This document shows, piece by piece, positions 24,227-32,723 of a stretch of DNA of 64,000 bases. The stretch's first letter is position 1. Each line of letters opens with the position of its first letter. The notes below the pieces were generated by a model. It was not told where the DNA came from and made no database searches. It saw nothing but the letters and a program-made list of their open reading frames with translations. Both the position numbers and the translations under genes were made by a program. This DNA is from Bacteroidetes bacterium ADurb.Bin037 (GTDB taxonomy: Bacteria > Bacteroidota > Bacteroidia > Bacteroidales > UBA932): assembly GCA_002071175.1 (NCBI GenBank), contig MWER01000016.1:1-64000 (forward strand). Reading direction: 5' to 3'.

Positions 24227-24257
24227 GGGGGTGTTCCGTTAGGGACACTCCCTTTTT
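24227..24257 (+). terminator. Rho-independent terminator of the hydrogenase operon
   Basis: GGGGGTGTTCC (24227-24237) pairs with GGGACACTCCC (24242-24252), including two G-T wobbles, across a GTTA loop, followed by five T residues. It directly precedes the prfA promoter. Confidence 0.88.
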
Positions 24258-24274
24258 GTTTTCCTGAAAAAAAG

Positions 24275-24282
24275 TATCTTTG
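24275..24282 (+). promoter_or_regulatory. -7 promoter element of prfA
   Basis: TATCTTTG followed by C matches TAnnTTTG, 17 nt before ATG 24300. A TTTG at 24255-24258 lies 16 nt upstream, somewhat closer than the usual 19-21 nt, and overlaps the T-run of the hydrogenase terminator. Confidence 0.6.
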
Positions 24283-24299
24283 CGCGTTAAACTAATAGT

Positions 24300-25391
24300 A
24301 TGCCGGAAAATTCATTGTTGACCAAACTGGAGAGTATCCGATCTAGGTATGAATCACTGCAGCAACAGTTATCAGATCCTTCCCTGGTTCAGGATATGAA
24401 ACGTTATGTTTCTCTGAACAAGGAATATGCAGAGATCGAACCTATAATCCAGGCTGGGGAAAAGTATCGCAATGCCATACATAACTTGTCCAGCGCCAAG
24501 GAACTTCTTCTAACGGAAAAGGATGAGGAAATGCGCGAATTTGCAAAGGAAGAGATAGCCCTTCTGGAAGAAAAGATCCCTGATATGGAACAACAGATCA
24601 AATTTCTGCTCATACCGGCCGATCCCCAGGATAGCAAAAATGCCATTATGGAAATTCGGGCGGGGACCGGAGGGGATGAAGCTTCGATCTTTGCAGGGGA
24701 CCTGTTCAGAATGTACAGCAAATTTGCAGAAAAGAAAGGATGGAAATTGGAGATCACCGGAATGTCGGAAGGAACTTCAGGCGGTTTTAAAGAGATCATT
24801 TTCAAAATAACGGGAAACGGTGTATACGGTGTGCTGAAATACGAAAGCGGCGTACATCGCGTACAACGCATACCTCAGACAGAGACACAGGGGAGGGTGC
24901 ACACATCGGCCGCTTCTGTGGCTGTGTTGCCCGAAGCTGATGAATTTGATGTGGAATTGAATGAAAAAGATATCCGTAAGGATACTTTTTGCTCTTCGGG
25001 TCCGGGAGGACAAAGCGTCAATACCACCTACTCGGCTATCCGCCTTACCCATATTCCATCCGGAATAGTAGTTCAGTGCCAGGACGAAAAGTCCCAATTG
25101 AAAAATTACGATAAAGCACTTGCGGAATTACGTACCCGGCTTTACAACATGGAATACGAAAAATACCTGAACAATATTGCTGCCAAACGCAAGACTATGG
25201 TTTCGACCGGGGATCGTTCGGCAAAGATCAGGACATACAATTACCCGCAAAGCCGTGTTACGGAACACAGGATCAATTATACCATGCACAATCTGCCTGT
25301 TTTCATGGACGGCGATATACAAGAAGTCATTGATCTGTTACAAATTGCAGAAAACACAGAAAGACTTAAAGATGACCAGTCAGACTCTTAA
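24300..25391 (+). CDS. prfA: Peptide chain release factor 1
   Basis: RF1 recognises UAA and UAG stop codons and triggers peptide release. The 363-residue length is standard. The catalytic G-G-Q is within S-G-P-G-G-Q-S-V near 236-243, and the codon-recognition P-x-T-type segment lies in the middle domain (E-T-Q-G-R-V-H-T-S near 194-202). The N-terminal coiled coil is present. Cytosolic. The 3' end overlaps pyrF by 20 nt, so the two are probably cotranscribed. Confidence 0.97.
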   Translation: MPENSLLTKLESIRSRYESLQQQLSDPSLVQDMKRYVSLNKEYAEIEPIIQAGEKYRNAIHNLSSAKELLLTEKDEEMREFAKEEIALLEEKIPDMEQQIKFLLIPADPQDSKNAIMEIRAGTGGDEASIFAGDLFRMYSKFAEKKGWKLEITGMSEGTSGGFKEIIFKITGNGVYGVLKYESGVHRVQRIPQTETQGRVHTSAASVAVLPEADEFDVELNEKDIRKDTFCSSGPGGQSVNTTYSAIRLTHIPSGIVVQCQDEKSQLKNYDKALAELRTRLYNMEYEKYLNNIAAKRKTMVSTGDRSAKIRTYNYPQSRVTEHRINYTMHNLPVFMDGDIQEVIDLLQIAENTERLKDDQSDS

Positions 25392-26133
25392 TAAAGAAAT
25401 ATTCCGCAAACAAAGTTGCCTTTGTGTGGGACTTGATATCTTTCCGGTATCCCTTGAGCTAAACAAGAGAATAGTTGAAGAGACGGCTCCTTATGCGGTC
25501 GCATTCAAACCCAATACGGCTTTTTATGAGGCTGCCGGTTGGGAAGGGTGGAAGTGCCTGGAAGAGACCGTTTCTTACATTCGGTCCAGGTATCCGAATC
25601 ATTTTCTGATAGCCGATGCCAAAAGAGGAGATATTGGAAACACGGCAAAAGAATATGCCAGAGCATTCTTTGAGCGAATGGATTTTGATGCGGTGACCGT
25701 TTCTCCTTACATGGGATATGATTCCGTTGCACCTTTCCTGGAGTATAAAGGCAAATGGGTGATTGTACTGGCGTTGACCTCCAATCCTTCTGCCGTTGAT
25801 TTCCAGTTGACACCCATGTCAGATGGCAGACCTGTTTTCAGAAAAGTGATCGAAACGGCCAATTCCTGGGCAGACAGGGACAGGATCATGTATGTGGTGG
25901 GGGCCACACGTCCCGACCTGATAGCTCAGGTAAGAGAAGCTGCCCCTGACCGTTTCCTGCTTATTCCCGGGGTAGGTGCCCAGGGAGGCAGTGTAGAGGA
26001 AGTGCTGCGGTATGGCAAAACATCCCGGGGCGATATACTTATCAATGTTTCACGTGCGATCGTTCAATCTGACGAAGGTCCCGGAGCGGCAGCCAAAGCC
26101 TTTGCTTCTTCCATAGCGAGATTCTTCTTATAA
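25372..26133 (+). CDS. pyrF: Orotidine 5'-phosphate decarboxylase (type 2)
   Basis: Converts OMP to UMP in pyrimidine synthesis. The 253-residue protein has the N-terminal V-G-L-D strand, K-P-N-T-A-F-Y-E, and the catalytic D-A-K-R-G-D-I segment (about 83-89), which is the form of the long bacterial/fungal-like PyrF subfamily. ATG 25372 is inside the prfA 3' end; an upstream in-frame start at 25177 lies deep in prfA and is not used. The 3' end overlaps the convergent birA gene by 70 nt. Confidence 0.95.
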   Translation: MTSQTLNKEIFRKQSCLCVGLDIFPVSLELNKRIVEETAPYAVAFKPNTAFYEAAGWEGWKCLEETVSYIRSRYPNHFLIADAKRGDIGNTAKEYARAFFERMDFDAVTVSPYMGYDSVAPFLEYKGKWVIVLALTSNPSAVDFQLTPMSDGRPVFRKVIETANSWADRDRIMYVVGATRPDLIAQVREAAPDRFLLIPGVGAQGGSVEEVLRYGKTSRGDILINVSRAIVQSDEGPGAAAKAFASSIARFFL

Positions 26134-26723
26134 TCGGATAGATTGATCAGCAGTCTTTCGTATGACATGTCAATTTTACCGGTATTTCCATCCCGGAGTA
26201 TTTGGTACCACTTTTGTATTTGATAGAGTACCTGCGGCAGAATCGCATCCACCTGCTGTTGACGGCCGGTTTCCAAAGCAATGGAAGTGGGATTGGGAGC
26301 TTTCTCGAAATGTGTTTGGTTGACATTGATCCCAAAGCCGATTATACTGGAAGTGAGATTGTTTCCGGAGAGCTGATGCTCAATCAGGATCCCGCAGATT
26401 TTATTCGGTCCGATATAGATGTCGTTAGGCCATTTTATGCGGGGAGACAAGTGTAAAGTAGTGAGAAAATCACAAATAGCCAATGCAGTACACTTTGAAA
26501 TGAGAAATTGCTTATTAGCCGGCAGGAATACAGGTCTAAGCAAAATGGTCGCCAACAGGTTCTGGCCTTTTGTGCTTTCCCAATGGCGGGCATATTGTCC
26601 GCGTCCGCTTGTTTGGAAAGAGGCGGTCCATACGGTGCCTTCCGCTGCCTGGGACAGATTGCGGCGGGCTTCATTGTTTGTCGAATCTATTTCGTTAAAT
26701 CGGATGATATGCCATTCAAACAT
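26064..26723 (-). CDS. birA: Biotin-[acetyl-CoA-carboxylase] ligase, no DNA-binding domain
   Basis: Attaches biotin to carboxylase carrier proteins. The 219-residue protein contains the ligase core: S-T-N-N-E-A near 14-19, the biotin-adenylate loop S-G-R-G-Q-Y-A-R-H-W near 39-48, and the K-W-P-N-D-I motif near 95-100. The N-terminal helix-turn-helix of repressor-type BirA is missing, so it is a group I enzyme that cannot repress biotin genes directly. The 3' 70 nt are antisense to pyrF. The -7 element ends 5 nt before the ATG. Confidence 0.93.
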   Translation of the reverse strand: MFEWHIIRFNEIDSTNNEARRNLSQAAEGTVWTASFQTSGRGQYARHWESTKGQNLLATILLRPVFLPANKQFLISKCTALAICDFLTTLHLSPRIKWPNDIYIGPNKICGILIEHQLSGNNLTSSIIGFGINVNQTHFEKAPNPTSIALETGRQQQVDAILPQVLYQIQKWYQILRDGNTGKIDMSYERLLINLSDYKKNLAMEEAKALAAAPGPSSD

Positions 26724-26728
26724 AGTCG

Positions 26729-26736
26729 CAAAAATA
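26729..26736 (-). promoter_or_regulatory. -7 promoter element of birA
   Basis: Minus-strand TATTTTTG matches TAnnTTTG; only 5 nt (CGACT) separate it from the ATG at 26723, predicting a leaderless or near-leaderless mRNA. It is back to back with the rsfS promoter. Confidence 0.5.
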
Positions 26737-26748
26737 CTAATTTATCCT

Positions 26749-26756
26749 TACCTTTG
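26749..26756 (+). promoter_or_regulatory. -7 promoter element of rsfS-ftsH-cdsA-psd
   Basis: TACCTTTG matches TAnnTTTG, 29 nt before ATG 26786. It shares a 62-nt intergenic region with the divergent birA promoter; no TTTG at -33. Confidence 0.5.
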
Positions 26757-26785
26757 TATTTGTTGTAAAGGATTGAAAACAACTT

Positions 26786-27127
26786 ATGAATGAAGTAAAG
26801 ATCATAGCTGGGGCGATGTTGGAGAAAAAAGCACAGGATGTTCGCAGTATGGACCTTCGAAAACTGGGAAACACCATCTGTGATTTTTTTGTCATTTGTA
26901 ATGCCGATTCGGGTATTCAGGTGGCAGCCATCGCAGATCAGGTGGAAGAACAGATGTTCCTGAAAGCCGGGAGGCATGTAAGGAGAAGTCAGGGAAAAGA
27001 AAACCGTTTCTGGGTGATCCTTGATTATTCCGATATTGTAGTTCATATTTTCCAGACTGAATACAGACGGTTTTATAGGCTGGAAGACCTGTGGGCTGAT
27101 GCGGAAACGCAACATTACAACGATTAA
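26786..27127 (+). CDS. rsfS: Ribosome silencing factor RsfS
   Basis: RsfS binds ribosomal protein uL14 and blocks subunit joining when nutrients are scarce. The 113-residue protein matches the family in length and has the V-x-x-M-D-L-R-K-L-x-N-T-I-C-D-F-F-V-I-C region, the later W-V-I-L-D-Y-S-D-I-V-V-H-I-F strand-helix and the closing Y-R-F-Y-x-L-E-D-L-W-x-D-A segment. It is followed 13 nt later by ftsH, an order common in Bacteroidetes. Confidence 0.95.
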   Translation: MNEVKIIAGAMLEKKAQDVRSMDLRKLGNTICDFFVICNADSGIQVAAIADQVEEQMFLKAGRHVRRSQGKENRFWVILDYSDIVVHIFQTEYRRFYRLEDLWADAETQHYND

Positions 27128-27140
27128 TCTATTATGTATT

Positions 27141-29132
27141 ATGAACGGAAACTTCCCAAATAGAAACAAACCCAACAAACCGACCATGCTCCCGGTCAAA
27201 AAGCGCTTCAATCCTTTTTTCTGGGTCTATATCATATTGATTGCGGTCATAGTATATTTCATGTTTGCCAACCGCTCCGGAGATCCGGTGAAGACGGAAT
27301 GGATAACGGTCAAGGAGCAGATGGGACCCAGGGGAGAGATCGAAAAGTTGGTATATATCAGTAATATGCAACGTGCGGAACTGTATATCAGACCGGATGC
27401 ATTGGAACAGTATAAAGTCAAATTTGGGGATAAAGTACCCAAGTTCGCTCCGCAGTTTTATTTTATTGTTTCCGACAATTTCGATGCTGAAACGCAATTT
27501 GAACAATTGCGCAATTCCCTTCCGGAAGAACAGCGGTTCAAGATAGAGATTGAACAACGGTCCAGCTACTGGGGCAGGATTATAGACTGGCTGCTATTTC
27601 CCGTACTCTTGGTCCTGATGTGGATATTCATGTTCAGGCGGATGTCCCGGGGATCCGAGGGGATCGGTGGCGGTGGCGGCATATTTAATGTGGGCCGTTC
27701 TCAGGCTAAACTTTTTGAAAAAGACAAGACTATCGGTAATATTACGTTCAAGGATGTTGCCGGTCTGGAAGAGGCTAAGGTAGAAATAATGGAGATCGTA
27801 GATTTTCTAAAGAATCCTGAAAGATATACCAGCCTTGGAGGTAAGATCCCTAAGGGAGTCCTGCTTGTCGGACCTCCGGGAACCGGGAAGACCTTATTGG
27901 CTAAGGCAGTAGCTGGAGAGGCGAACGTTCCTTTTTTTTCCATCTCAGGTTCTGATTTTGTTGAAATGTTCGTGGGGGTAGGAGCATCCAGGGTGAGGGA
28001 CCTGTTCAGGCAGGCCAAGGAAAAAGCTCCCTGTATAGTTTTCATAGATGAAATTGATGCTGTAGGAAGGGCCAGGAGTAAAAATGTCGGGTTCACCTCT
28101 AACGATGAACGTGAAAATACGCTCAACCAGCTGTTGACCGAAATGGATGGATTTGAGTCAAACAGTGGGGTGATCATTCTGGCAGCCACCAATAGGGCTG
28201 ACATACTGGACAAAGCCTTGATGCGTGCCGGACGCTTTGACCGTCAGATACATGTGGACCTGCCGGAAATGAAAGAACGGTTGGAAATCTTCAAGGTACA
28301 TTCCCGTGGACTGAAGCTGGAAGAAGGTTTTGAACTGGAATTCCTTGCAAAACAGACACCCGGATTTTCCGGGGCTGATATTGCCAATGTATGCAACGAA
28401 GCAGCACTGATCGCTGCACGGAAAAACAAGAAATCAGTTCAGAGACAAGACTTTCTCGATGCCATAGACCGTATAGTAGGGGGATTGGAGCGTAAGAGCA
28501 AGATAATCAGTCCCGGGGAAAAACGTACGATTGCCTTTCATGAAAGTGGTCATGCTACGGTAAGTTGGATGCTCAAACATGCAAATCCCTTGCTCAAAGT
28601 TACCATTATACCCCGTGGAAAGGCGTTAGGCGCTGCTTGGTATCTTCCTGAAGAAAGACATATCACGACCGTTGAACAGATGATGGATGAAATGGCGGCG
28701 GCATTGGGAGGCCGTGTGGCTGAAGAGCTGATGATAGGACAGATCTCGACAGGAGCGATGAATGACCTGGAAAGGGTTACACGTCAGGCTTATGCCATGG
28801 TTGCTTACTTTGGTATGAGTGATAAGATAGGGAATGTTTCTTTCTATGATTCGACTGAAAGTGCCGGATTCAATCTGGGAAAACCATACAGCGAAACGAC
28901 GGCACAGCTTATTGACAAGGAAGTGAGGCGGATCATAGACCAGGCTTATGAGATGGCACGTAAGGTCCTCAACGAACACAAAGAGGGATTTTTAAAGCTG
29001 GCCGACCTGCTTTTAGAAAAGGAAGTCATCTTTGCCGATGATCTGGAAGCCATATTCGGAAAACGCCAATCTGCCGAAACAAAAGCTGAAAAAGACACCA
29101 AAACCGGGGATAATAGTGGGCACATTGATTAA
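27141..29132 (+). CDS. ftsH: ATP-dependent zinc metalloprotease FtsH
   Basis: A membrane-anchored AAA+ protease that degrades unassembled membrane proteins and some cytosolic regulators. The 663-residue protein has two transmembrane helices (about 20-40 and 140-160), Walker A G-P-P-G-T-G-K-T near 244-251, Walker B F-I-D-E-I-D, a second-region-of-homology arginine segment, and the zinc-binding H-E-S-G-H near 467-471. The C-terminal tail is hydrophilic and charged. ATG 27141 is chosen over one 14 codons earlier that overlaps rsfS. The 3' end overlaps cdsA. Confidence 0.97.
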   Translation: MNGNFPNRNKPNKPTMLPVKKRFNPFFWVYIILIAVIVYFMFANRSGDPVKTEWITVKEQMGPRGEIEKLVYISNMQRAELYIRPDALEQYKVKFGDKVPKFAPQFYFIVSDNFDAETQFEQLRNSLPEEQRFKIEIEQRSSYWGRIIDWLLFPVLLVLMWIFMFRRMSRGSEGIGGGGGIFNVGRSQAKLFEKDKTIGNITFKDVAGLEEAKVEIMEIVDFLKNPERYTSLGGKIPKGVLLVGPPGTGKTLLAKAVAGEANVPFFSISGSDFVEMFVGVGASRVRDLFRQAKEKAPCIVFIDEIDAVGRARSKNVGFTSNDERENTLNQLLTEMDGFESNSGVIILAATNRADILDKALMRAGRFDRQIHVDLPEMKERLEIFKVHSRGLKLEEGFELEFLAKQTPGFSGADIANVCNEAALIAARKNKKSVQRQDFLDAIDRIVGGLERKSKIISPGEKRTIAFHESGHATVSWMLKHANPLLKVTIIPRGKALGAAWYLPEERHITTVEQMMDEMAAALGGRVAEELMIGQISTGAMNDLERVTRQAYAMVAYFGMSDKIGNVSFYDSTESAGFNLGKPYSETTAQLIDKEVRRIIDQAYEMARKVLNEHKEGFLKLADLLLEKEVIFADDLEAIFGKRQSAETKAEKDTKTGDNSGHID

Positions 29133-29955
29133 AAGAACCCTCAGCGGTCTCGTATTTATCGTTGTGATGATAGCGGGGCTTTTGCTGCATCCCTTGGGAT
29201 ATGCGGTTATGATGACTGCCTGTGTGGGGATCATGGTGATCGAATTCTACAGAATGGCCCTGGCAGGGTGGAACAAGACGGGACAGATTTTCGGTTTTTT
29301 ATCGGCTATTCTGCTCTACGTAGCATCTTACATAATTGCCCGGTACGGAGCGTGGGCTGCACGTTATTGGCTGCTGGCCTTGCCTCTTCCGGTCATTGCC
29401 GCTTGGATATCGGTCCTTTACAACAAATCGGAAGACGTATTCCGTTTTGCTGCGTTCCTTTTCCTTCCCCTGGTCTATATTGCAGCTCCCTTCTCAATAA
29501 TTAACTTTTTGGCATTCAATGTCCTTGGTATGTTCCAGGGTATATATATATTGAACCTGTTCATTATTTTATGGGCTTCGGATATAGGAGGTTATCTGAT
29601 CGGGATGGGTTTTGGACAAAAGAACGGACACAAACTTTTCCCCAGGATATCACCAAAAAAATCATGGGAAGGATTTGCTGGAAGCGTAGTTTTTGCGCTG
29701 GGAACGGCTTTGGTGTTGTTCAAACTGGAAATGTTTCCTTTTGCCTGGTACCATTATGTAATAATATCATTGATAATCAGCGCATTCGGAATGTTAGGCG
29801 ACTTGATTGAATCAGTCATGAAAAGATATTTTGGAGTTAAAGATTCCGGAAACATCATGCCCGGTCACGGAGGACTGCTGGACCGCTTTGACGGCGCACT
29901 TATTGCGCTGCCTATAGCAGTCGTATATATATTATTTATCATAATAACAGTGTGA
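29116..29955 (+). CDS. cdsA: Phosphatidate cytidylyltransferase CdsA
   Basis: Makes CDP-diacylglycerol from phosphatidate and CTP. The roughly 279-residue protein has about eight hydrophobic helices and the complete CDP-diglyceride synthase signature near the C-terminus, S-V-M-K-R-Y-F-G-V-K-D then P-G-H-G-G-L-L-D-R-F-D. The start is uncertain: GTG 29116 or TTG 29125, both inside the end of ftsH; an ATG at 29032 would add a charged extension copied from another ftsH frame and is unlikely. The psd gene follows after 3 nt. Confidence 0.93.
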   Translation: MGTLIKRTLSGLVFIVVMIAGLLLHPLGYAVMMTACVGIMVIEFYRMALAGWNKTGQIFGFLSAILLYVASYIIARYGAWAARYWLLALPLPVIAAWISVLYNKSEDVFRFAAFLFLPLVYIAAPFSIINFLAFNVLGMFQGIYILNLFIILWASDIGGYLIGMGFGQKNGHKLFPRISPKKSWEGFAGSVVFALGTALVLFKLEMFPFAWYHYVIISLIISAFGMLGDLIESVMKRYFGVKDSGNIMPGHGGLLDRFDGALIALPIAVVYILFIIITV

Positions 29956-29958
29956 CGT

Positions 29959-30627
29959 ATGAGGATCCACAGAGAAGGCCTAAGCACCATCCTGGTAGTA
30001 ATCGTGGCACTGGCCGTAATTCTTGCCGTGATTCTTGCCGTGATCCTGTCTTTTTCGCTCTATAATTTCTGGATAGTCTCCCTGTTTGTATTGCTTTCCG
30101 TTTATCTGTTGCTTCAAACAATGCTATTCTTCCGGATTCCCAACCGCAATATCCTGTTAAGGGATGATGGTATCGTAGCACCGGCTGACGGACGTATTGT
30201 TATGATAGAAGAGGTCATGGTAAATGAATTCATTCAGGAAAAAAGACTTCAGATTTCCATTTTTATGAACTTGTTCAACGTACATGTAAATTGGTATCCG
30301 TGCAAAGGGAATATTGTATATTATAAATATCACGCCGGAGACAAGATGGTTGCCTGGCATCCCAAATCTTCGGAAAAAAACGAACATACGACCCTGTTCC
30401 TGAAACAGGAAAAGCATCTGATAGGCGTCAGACAGATTGCCGGACTGATCGCCCGCCGGGTAGTCTGCCAAGCCAAAACGGGGAAACAAGTCCTTCAGGG
30501 CAGTGAAATGGGGATTATTAAGTTTGGATCACGTGTTGATGTCCTGCTTCCGGTGGATGCCCGGATTGTGGTGGAAAAAGGACAGAAAGTGTGGGGGTGT
30601 GAAACACTGCTGGCCGTTCTCACATAA
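29959..30627 (+). CDS. psd: Phosphatidylserine decarboxylase
   Basis: Converts phosphatidylserine to phosphatidylethanolamine, two steps after CdsA in the same pathway. The 222-residue protein belongs to the short Psd subfamily: N-terminal membrane helices (about 10-60), A-P-A-D-G-R near 74-79, M-N-L-F-N-V-H-V-N near 103-111, and the self-processing F-G-S segment near 190-192 that becomes the pyruvoyl prosthetic group. The first membrane helix contains three tandem copies of A-V-I-L encoded by 12-bp repeats. The 3' end overlaps the convergent rpe gene by 8 nt. Confidence 0.94.
   Translation: MRIHREGLSTILVVIVALAVILAVILAVILSFSLYNFWIVSLFVLLSVYLLLQTMLFFRIPNRNILLRDDGIVAPADGRIVMIEEVMVNEFIQEKRLQISIFMNLFNVHVNWYPCKGNIVYYKYHAGDKMVAWHPKSSEKNEHTTLFLKQEKHLIGVRQIAGLIARRVVCQAKTGKQVLQGSEMGIIKFGSRVDVLLPVDARIVVEKGQKVWGCETLLAVLT
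30013..30048 (+). repeat. Three tandem 12-bp repeats inside psd
   Basis: GCCGTAATTCTT, GCCGTGATTCTT and GCCGTGATCCTG lie head to tail, each coding for A-V-I-L in the first membrane helix. Slippage would add or remove four residues without changing frame. Confidence 0.8.
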
Positions 30628-31261
30628 TGGCCCTGATAGCAGCTAACGGATCTTTGGAGCTGAAAATATAATTGCCTGCAACCAGAATATCTGCTCCTTT
30701 TTCATATAAAATATGAGCATTTGTTGCATTTACTCCGCCATCTACCTGGATGAGGAATCCAAGTTTTTTTTCCTCTCTCATCCGGTGTAGATTCTCAATT
30801 TTTTCAAGAGATTCCGGAATGAATTTCTGACCGCCAAAACCCGGATTTACAGACATGATCAGGACCAGGTCGGCGTAATGAACAGCCTGTTCCAGGAATG
30901 ATACGGGCGTAGACGGGTTCAAAGCAACCCCGGCTTTCATTCCCAGTCTGCGGATTTCCTGCAGATCGCGGTTAAGGTGGGGACAGGTTTCATAATGTAC
31001 TGTAAGCCATTCAATGCCAAGTTCCTTGTAGCGCTGGTAATACCGCCATGGTTCTACAGTCATTAGATGAGCATCCATGGGTTTTTCCATATTACGGGCA
31101 ATGGCTTCTATGACCGGGAATCCGTAGGATATATTAGGCACAAAGACCCCGTCCATCACATCCAGGTGTACGCTCCAGGCTTCGCTCCGGTTAATCATAC
31201 GGCAGGAATCGGCCAGATGTCCTAGATCTGATGATAATACAGATACAGCTATCTTTCCCAT
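30620..31261 (-). CDS. rpe: Ribulose-phosphate 3-epimerase
   Basis: Interconverts ribulose 5-phosphate and xylulose 5-phosphate in the pentose phosphate pathway. The 213-residue TIM-barrel protein has the conserved L-S-S-D (start of barrel), H-L-D-V-M-D-G-V-F-V-P-N near 32-43, D-A-H-L-M near 63-67, S-V-N-P-G-F-G-G-Q near 137-145, and V-D-G-G-V near 172-176. It is the last of a dnaA-pepD-rpe run; the pepD stop and this start are 1 nt apart. Confidence 0.96.
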   Translation of the reverse strand: MGKIAVSVLSSDLGHLADSCRMINRSEAWSVHLDVMDGVFVPNISYGFPVIEAIARNMEKPMDAHLMTVEPWRYYQRYKELGIEWLTVHYETCPHLNRDLQEIRRLGMKAGVALNPSTPVSFLEQAVHYADLVLIMSVNPGFGGQKFIPESLEKIENLHRMREEKKLGFLIQVDGGVNATNAHILYEKGADILVAGNYIFSSKDPLAAIRAIM

Positions 31262-31262
31262 A

Positions 31263-32711
31263 TCATACCATTTTAAGGATTTGCAGAAGAAATTTCCAGA
31301 ATTTGCCCGTACTCTCTATGTCGAGTCTTTCGGCAGGGGAGTGAACGCCTTTCAAGGTAGGTCCGAAGGATATCATGTCCAGGTCCGGATAGGCATCCAG
31401 GAAGATCCCGCATTCAAGGCCGGCATGGATAGCCTTTACCTTGACCGGGGTGTTGAATAATTGTTTGTATGCTTCTATGCTTACTTTCAGGATAGGGGAG
31501 TCGGGATTAGGCTGCCAGCCGGGATATTCTCCTTCGTGGGATACTTCGGCACCGGCAAGAAGAAAAAGGCTTTCTATCCGGTCGGCTGCATTTCTTCGGG
31601 CCGAGTTGACGGCACTACGCTGACTGCTGCCAACACGGATGATGTGTTTCTCCTTATCCATACGGACAGAGGCCAGATTGGTAGATGTTTCAACCAGATC
31701 GGGGATCTCCTTGCTCATGGCCAATACTCCGTGGGGGCAGGCATATAGGGCAGCAACAATATTGTTGGCAGTCTTTTCTTCGATCACAGTACCGGGCATA
31801 GGAACCGTTGTAAGGCGGCTTTCCAGATCTGGATCGGTATGCCTGTGTTCCTTTTCCCAATTTCCGGATATATTGAGGAAAAGTTGAGTGAAAGCAGATT
31901 CGTCCTTTTGATTAATGACACAGATTGCACTTGCTTCGCGGGCAATGGCATTTCTCTTGTTTCCACCCGATATGGAACTGATGCCTAGTTTGAATTTTTG
32001 TTGTGCATTCCATAGAAAACGTGCCAGTTGCTGGACGGCATTGCACAGATCTTTATGGATTTCATCTCCGCTGTGCCCGCCGGTCCCACCTGTAATATCA
32101 ACCTTAAAGGCCAAGTATCCGTCTGACGGGGCAGGTACGGCTTGGTATCTGAAACGTGCCGTTGTGTCAATTCCTCCGGCACATCCAATAAAAACTTCAC
32201 CTTCATCTTCCGAATCCAGGTTCAGCAATATGCTCCCTTTCAAAAATCCCGGAGCTACGGCACGAGCGCCGTCCAATCCCGTTTCTTCCGATACGGTAAA
32301 CAGGCATTCCAGCGGTCCGTGTTCCAGGGTATCATCGTCCAGGACGGCCAGGGATGCGGCAACTCCAATCCCATCATCGGCCCCCAGGGTAGTTCCCCTA
32401 GCTTTCAGCCATCCGTCTTCAACGTAACACTGTATGGCATCTTTGGAAAAATCAAATACGGTATCACTGTTCTTTTCGCACACCATATCAGTATGACTTT
32501 GTAGGATTACGCCGGGACTTTTCTCTTTTCCGGCAGAGGCTTTTTTCCTGATAACGACATTGCCTGTTTTATCTGTCATGTATTCCAGACCACGGTCTCT
32601 TGCAAATTGTTCCAAATAGCGGGTCATACCGGCTTCATTCCCGCTTTCCCGGGGGATCTTACAGATCTCAAAAAAGAATCTGAATACAGATGAGGGTTCC
32701 AATGTGTTCAT
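31263..32711 (-). CDS. pepD: Aminoacyl-histidine dipeptidase (Xaa-His dipeptidase, M20 family)
   Basis: A 482-residue zinc peptidase that cleaves dipeptides such as carnosine-like Xaa-His. Metal-binding motifs typical of M20C are visible: S-H-T-D-M-V near 70-75, A-D-D-G-I-G near 115-120, S-E-E-T-G near 148-152, and a late H-A-G-L-E-C-G near 432-438. Length matches the family. Probably cytosolic; no signal peptide. It begins 12 nt after the dnaA stop and is followed almost immediately by rpe. Confidence 0.93.
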   Translation of the reverse strand: MNTLEPSSVFRFFFEICKIPRESGNEAGMTRYLEQFARDRGLEYMTDKTGNVVIRKKASAGKEKSPGVILQSHTDMVCEKNSDTVFDFSKDAIQCYVEDGWLKARGTTLGADDGIGVAASLAVLDDDTLEHGPLECLFTVSEETGLDGARAVAPGFLKGSILLNLDSEDEGEVFIGCAGGIDTTARFRYQAVPAPSDGYLAFKVDITGGTGGHSGDEIHKDLCNAVQQLARFLWNAQQKFKLGISSISGGNKRNAIAREASAICVINQKDESAFTQLFLNISGNWEKEHRHTDPDLESRLTTVPMPGTVIEEKTANNIVAALYACPHGVLAMSKEIPDLVETSTNLASVRMDKEKHIIRVGSSQRSAVNSARRNAADRIESLFLLAGAEVSHEGEYPGWQPNPDSPILKVSIEAYKQLFNTPVKVKAIHAGLECGIFLDAYPDLDMISFGPTLKGVHSPAERLDIESTGKFWKFLLQILKMV

Positions 32712-32723
32712 GATGGATGGATT

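Noticed and set aside
27099..27140. Longer N-terminus of FtsH from ATG 27099
   Set aside because: It overlaps the end of rsfS by 29 nt and adds residues before the expected start; ATG 27141 gives normal spacing and length.
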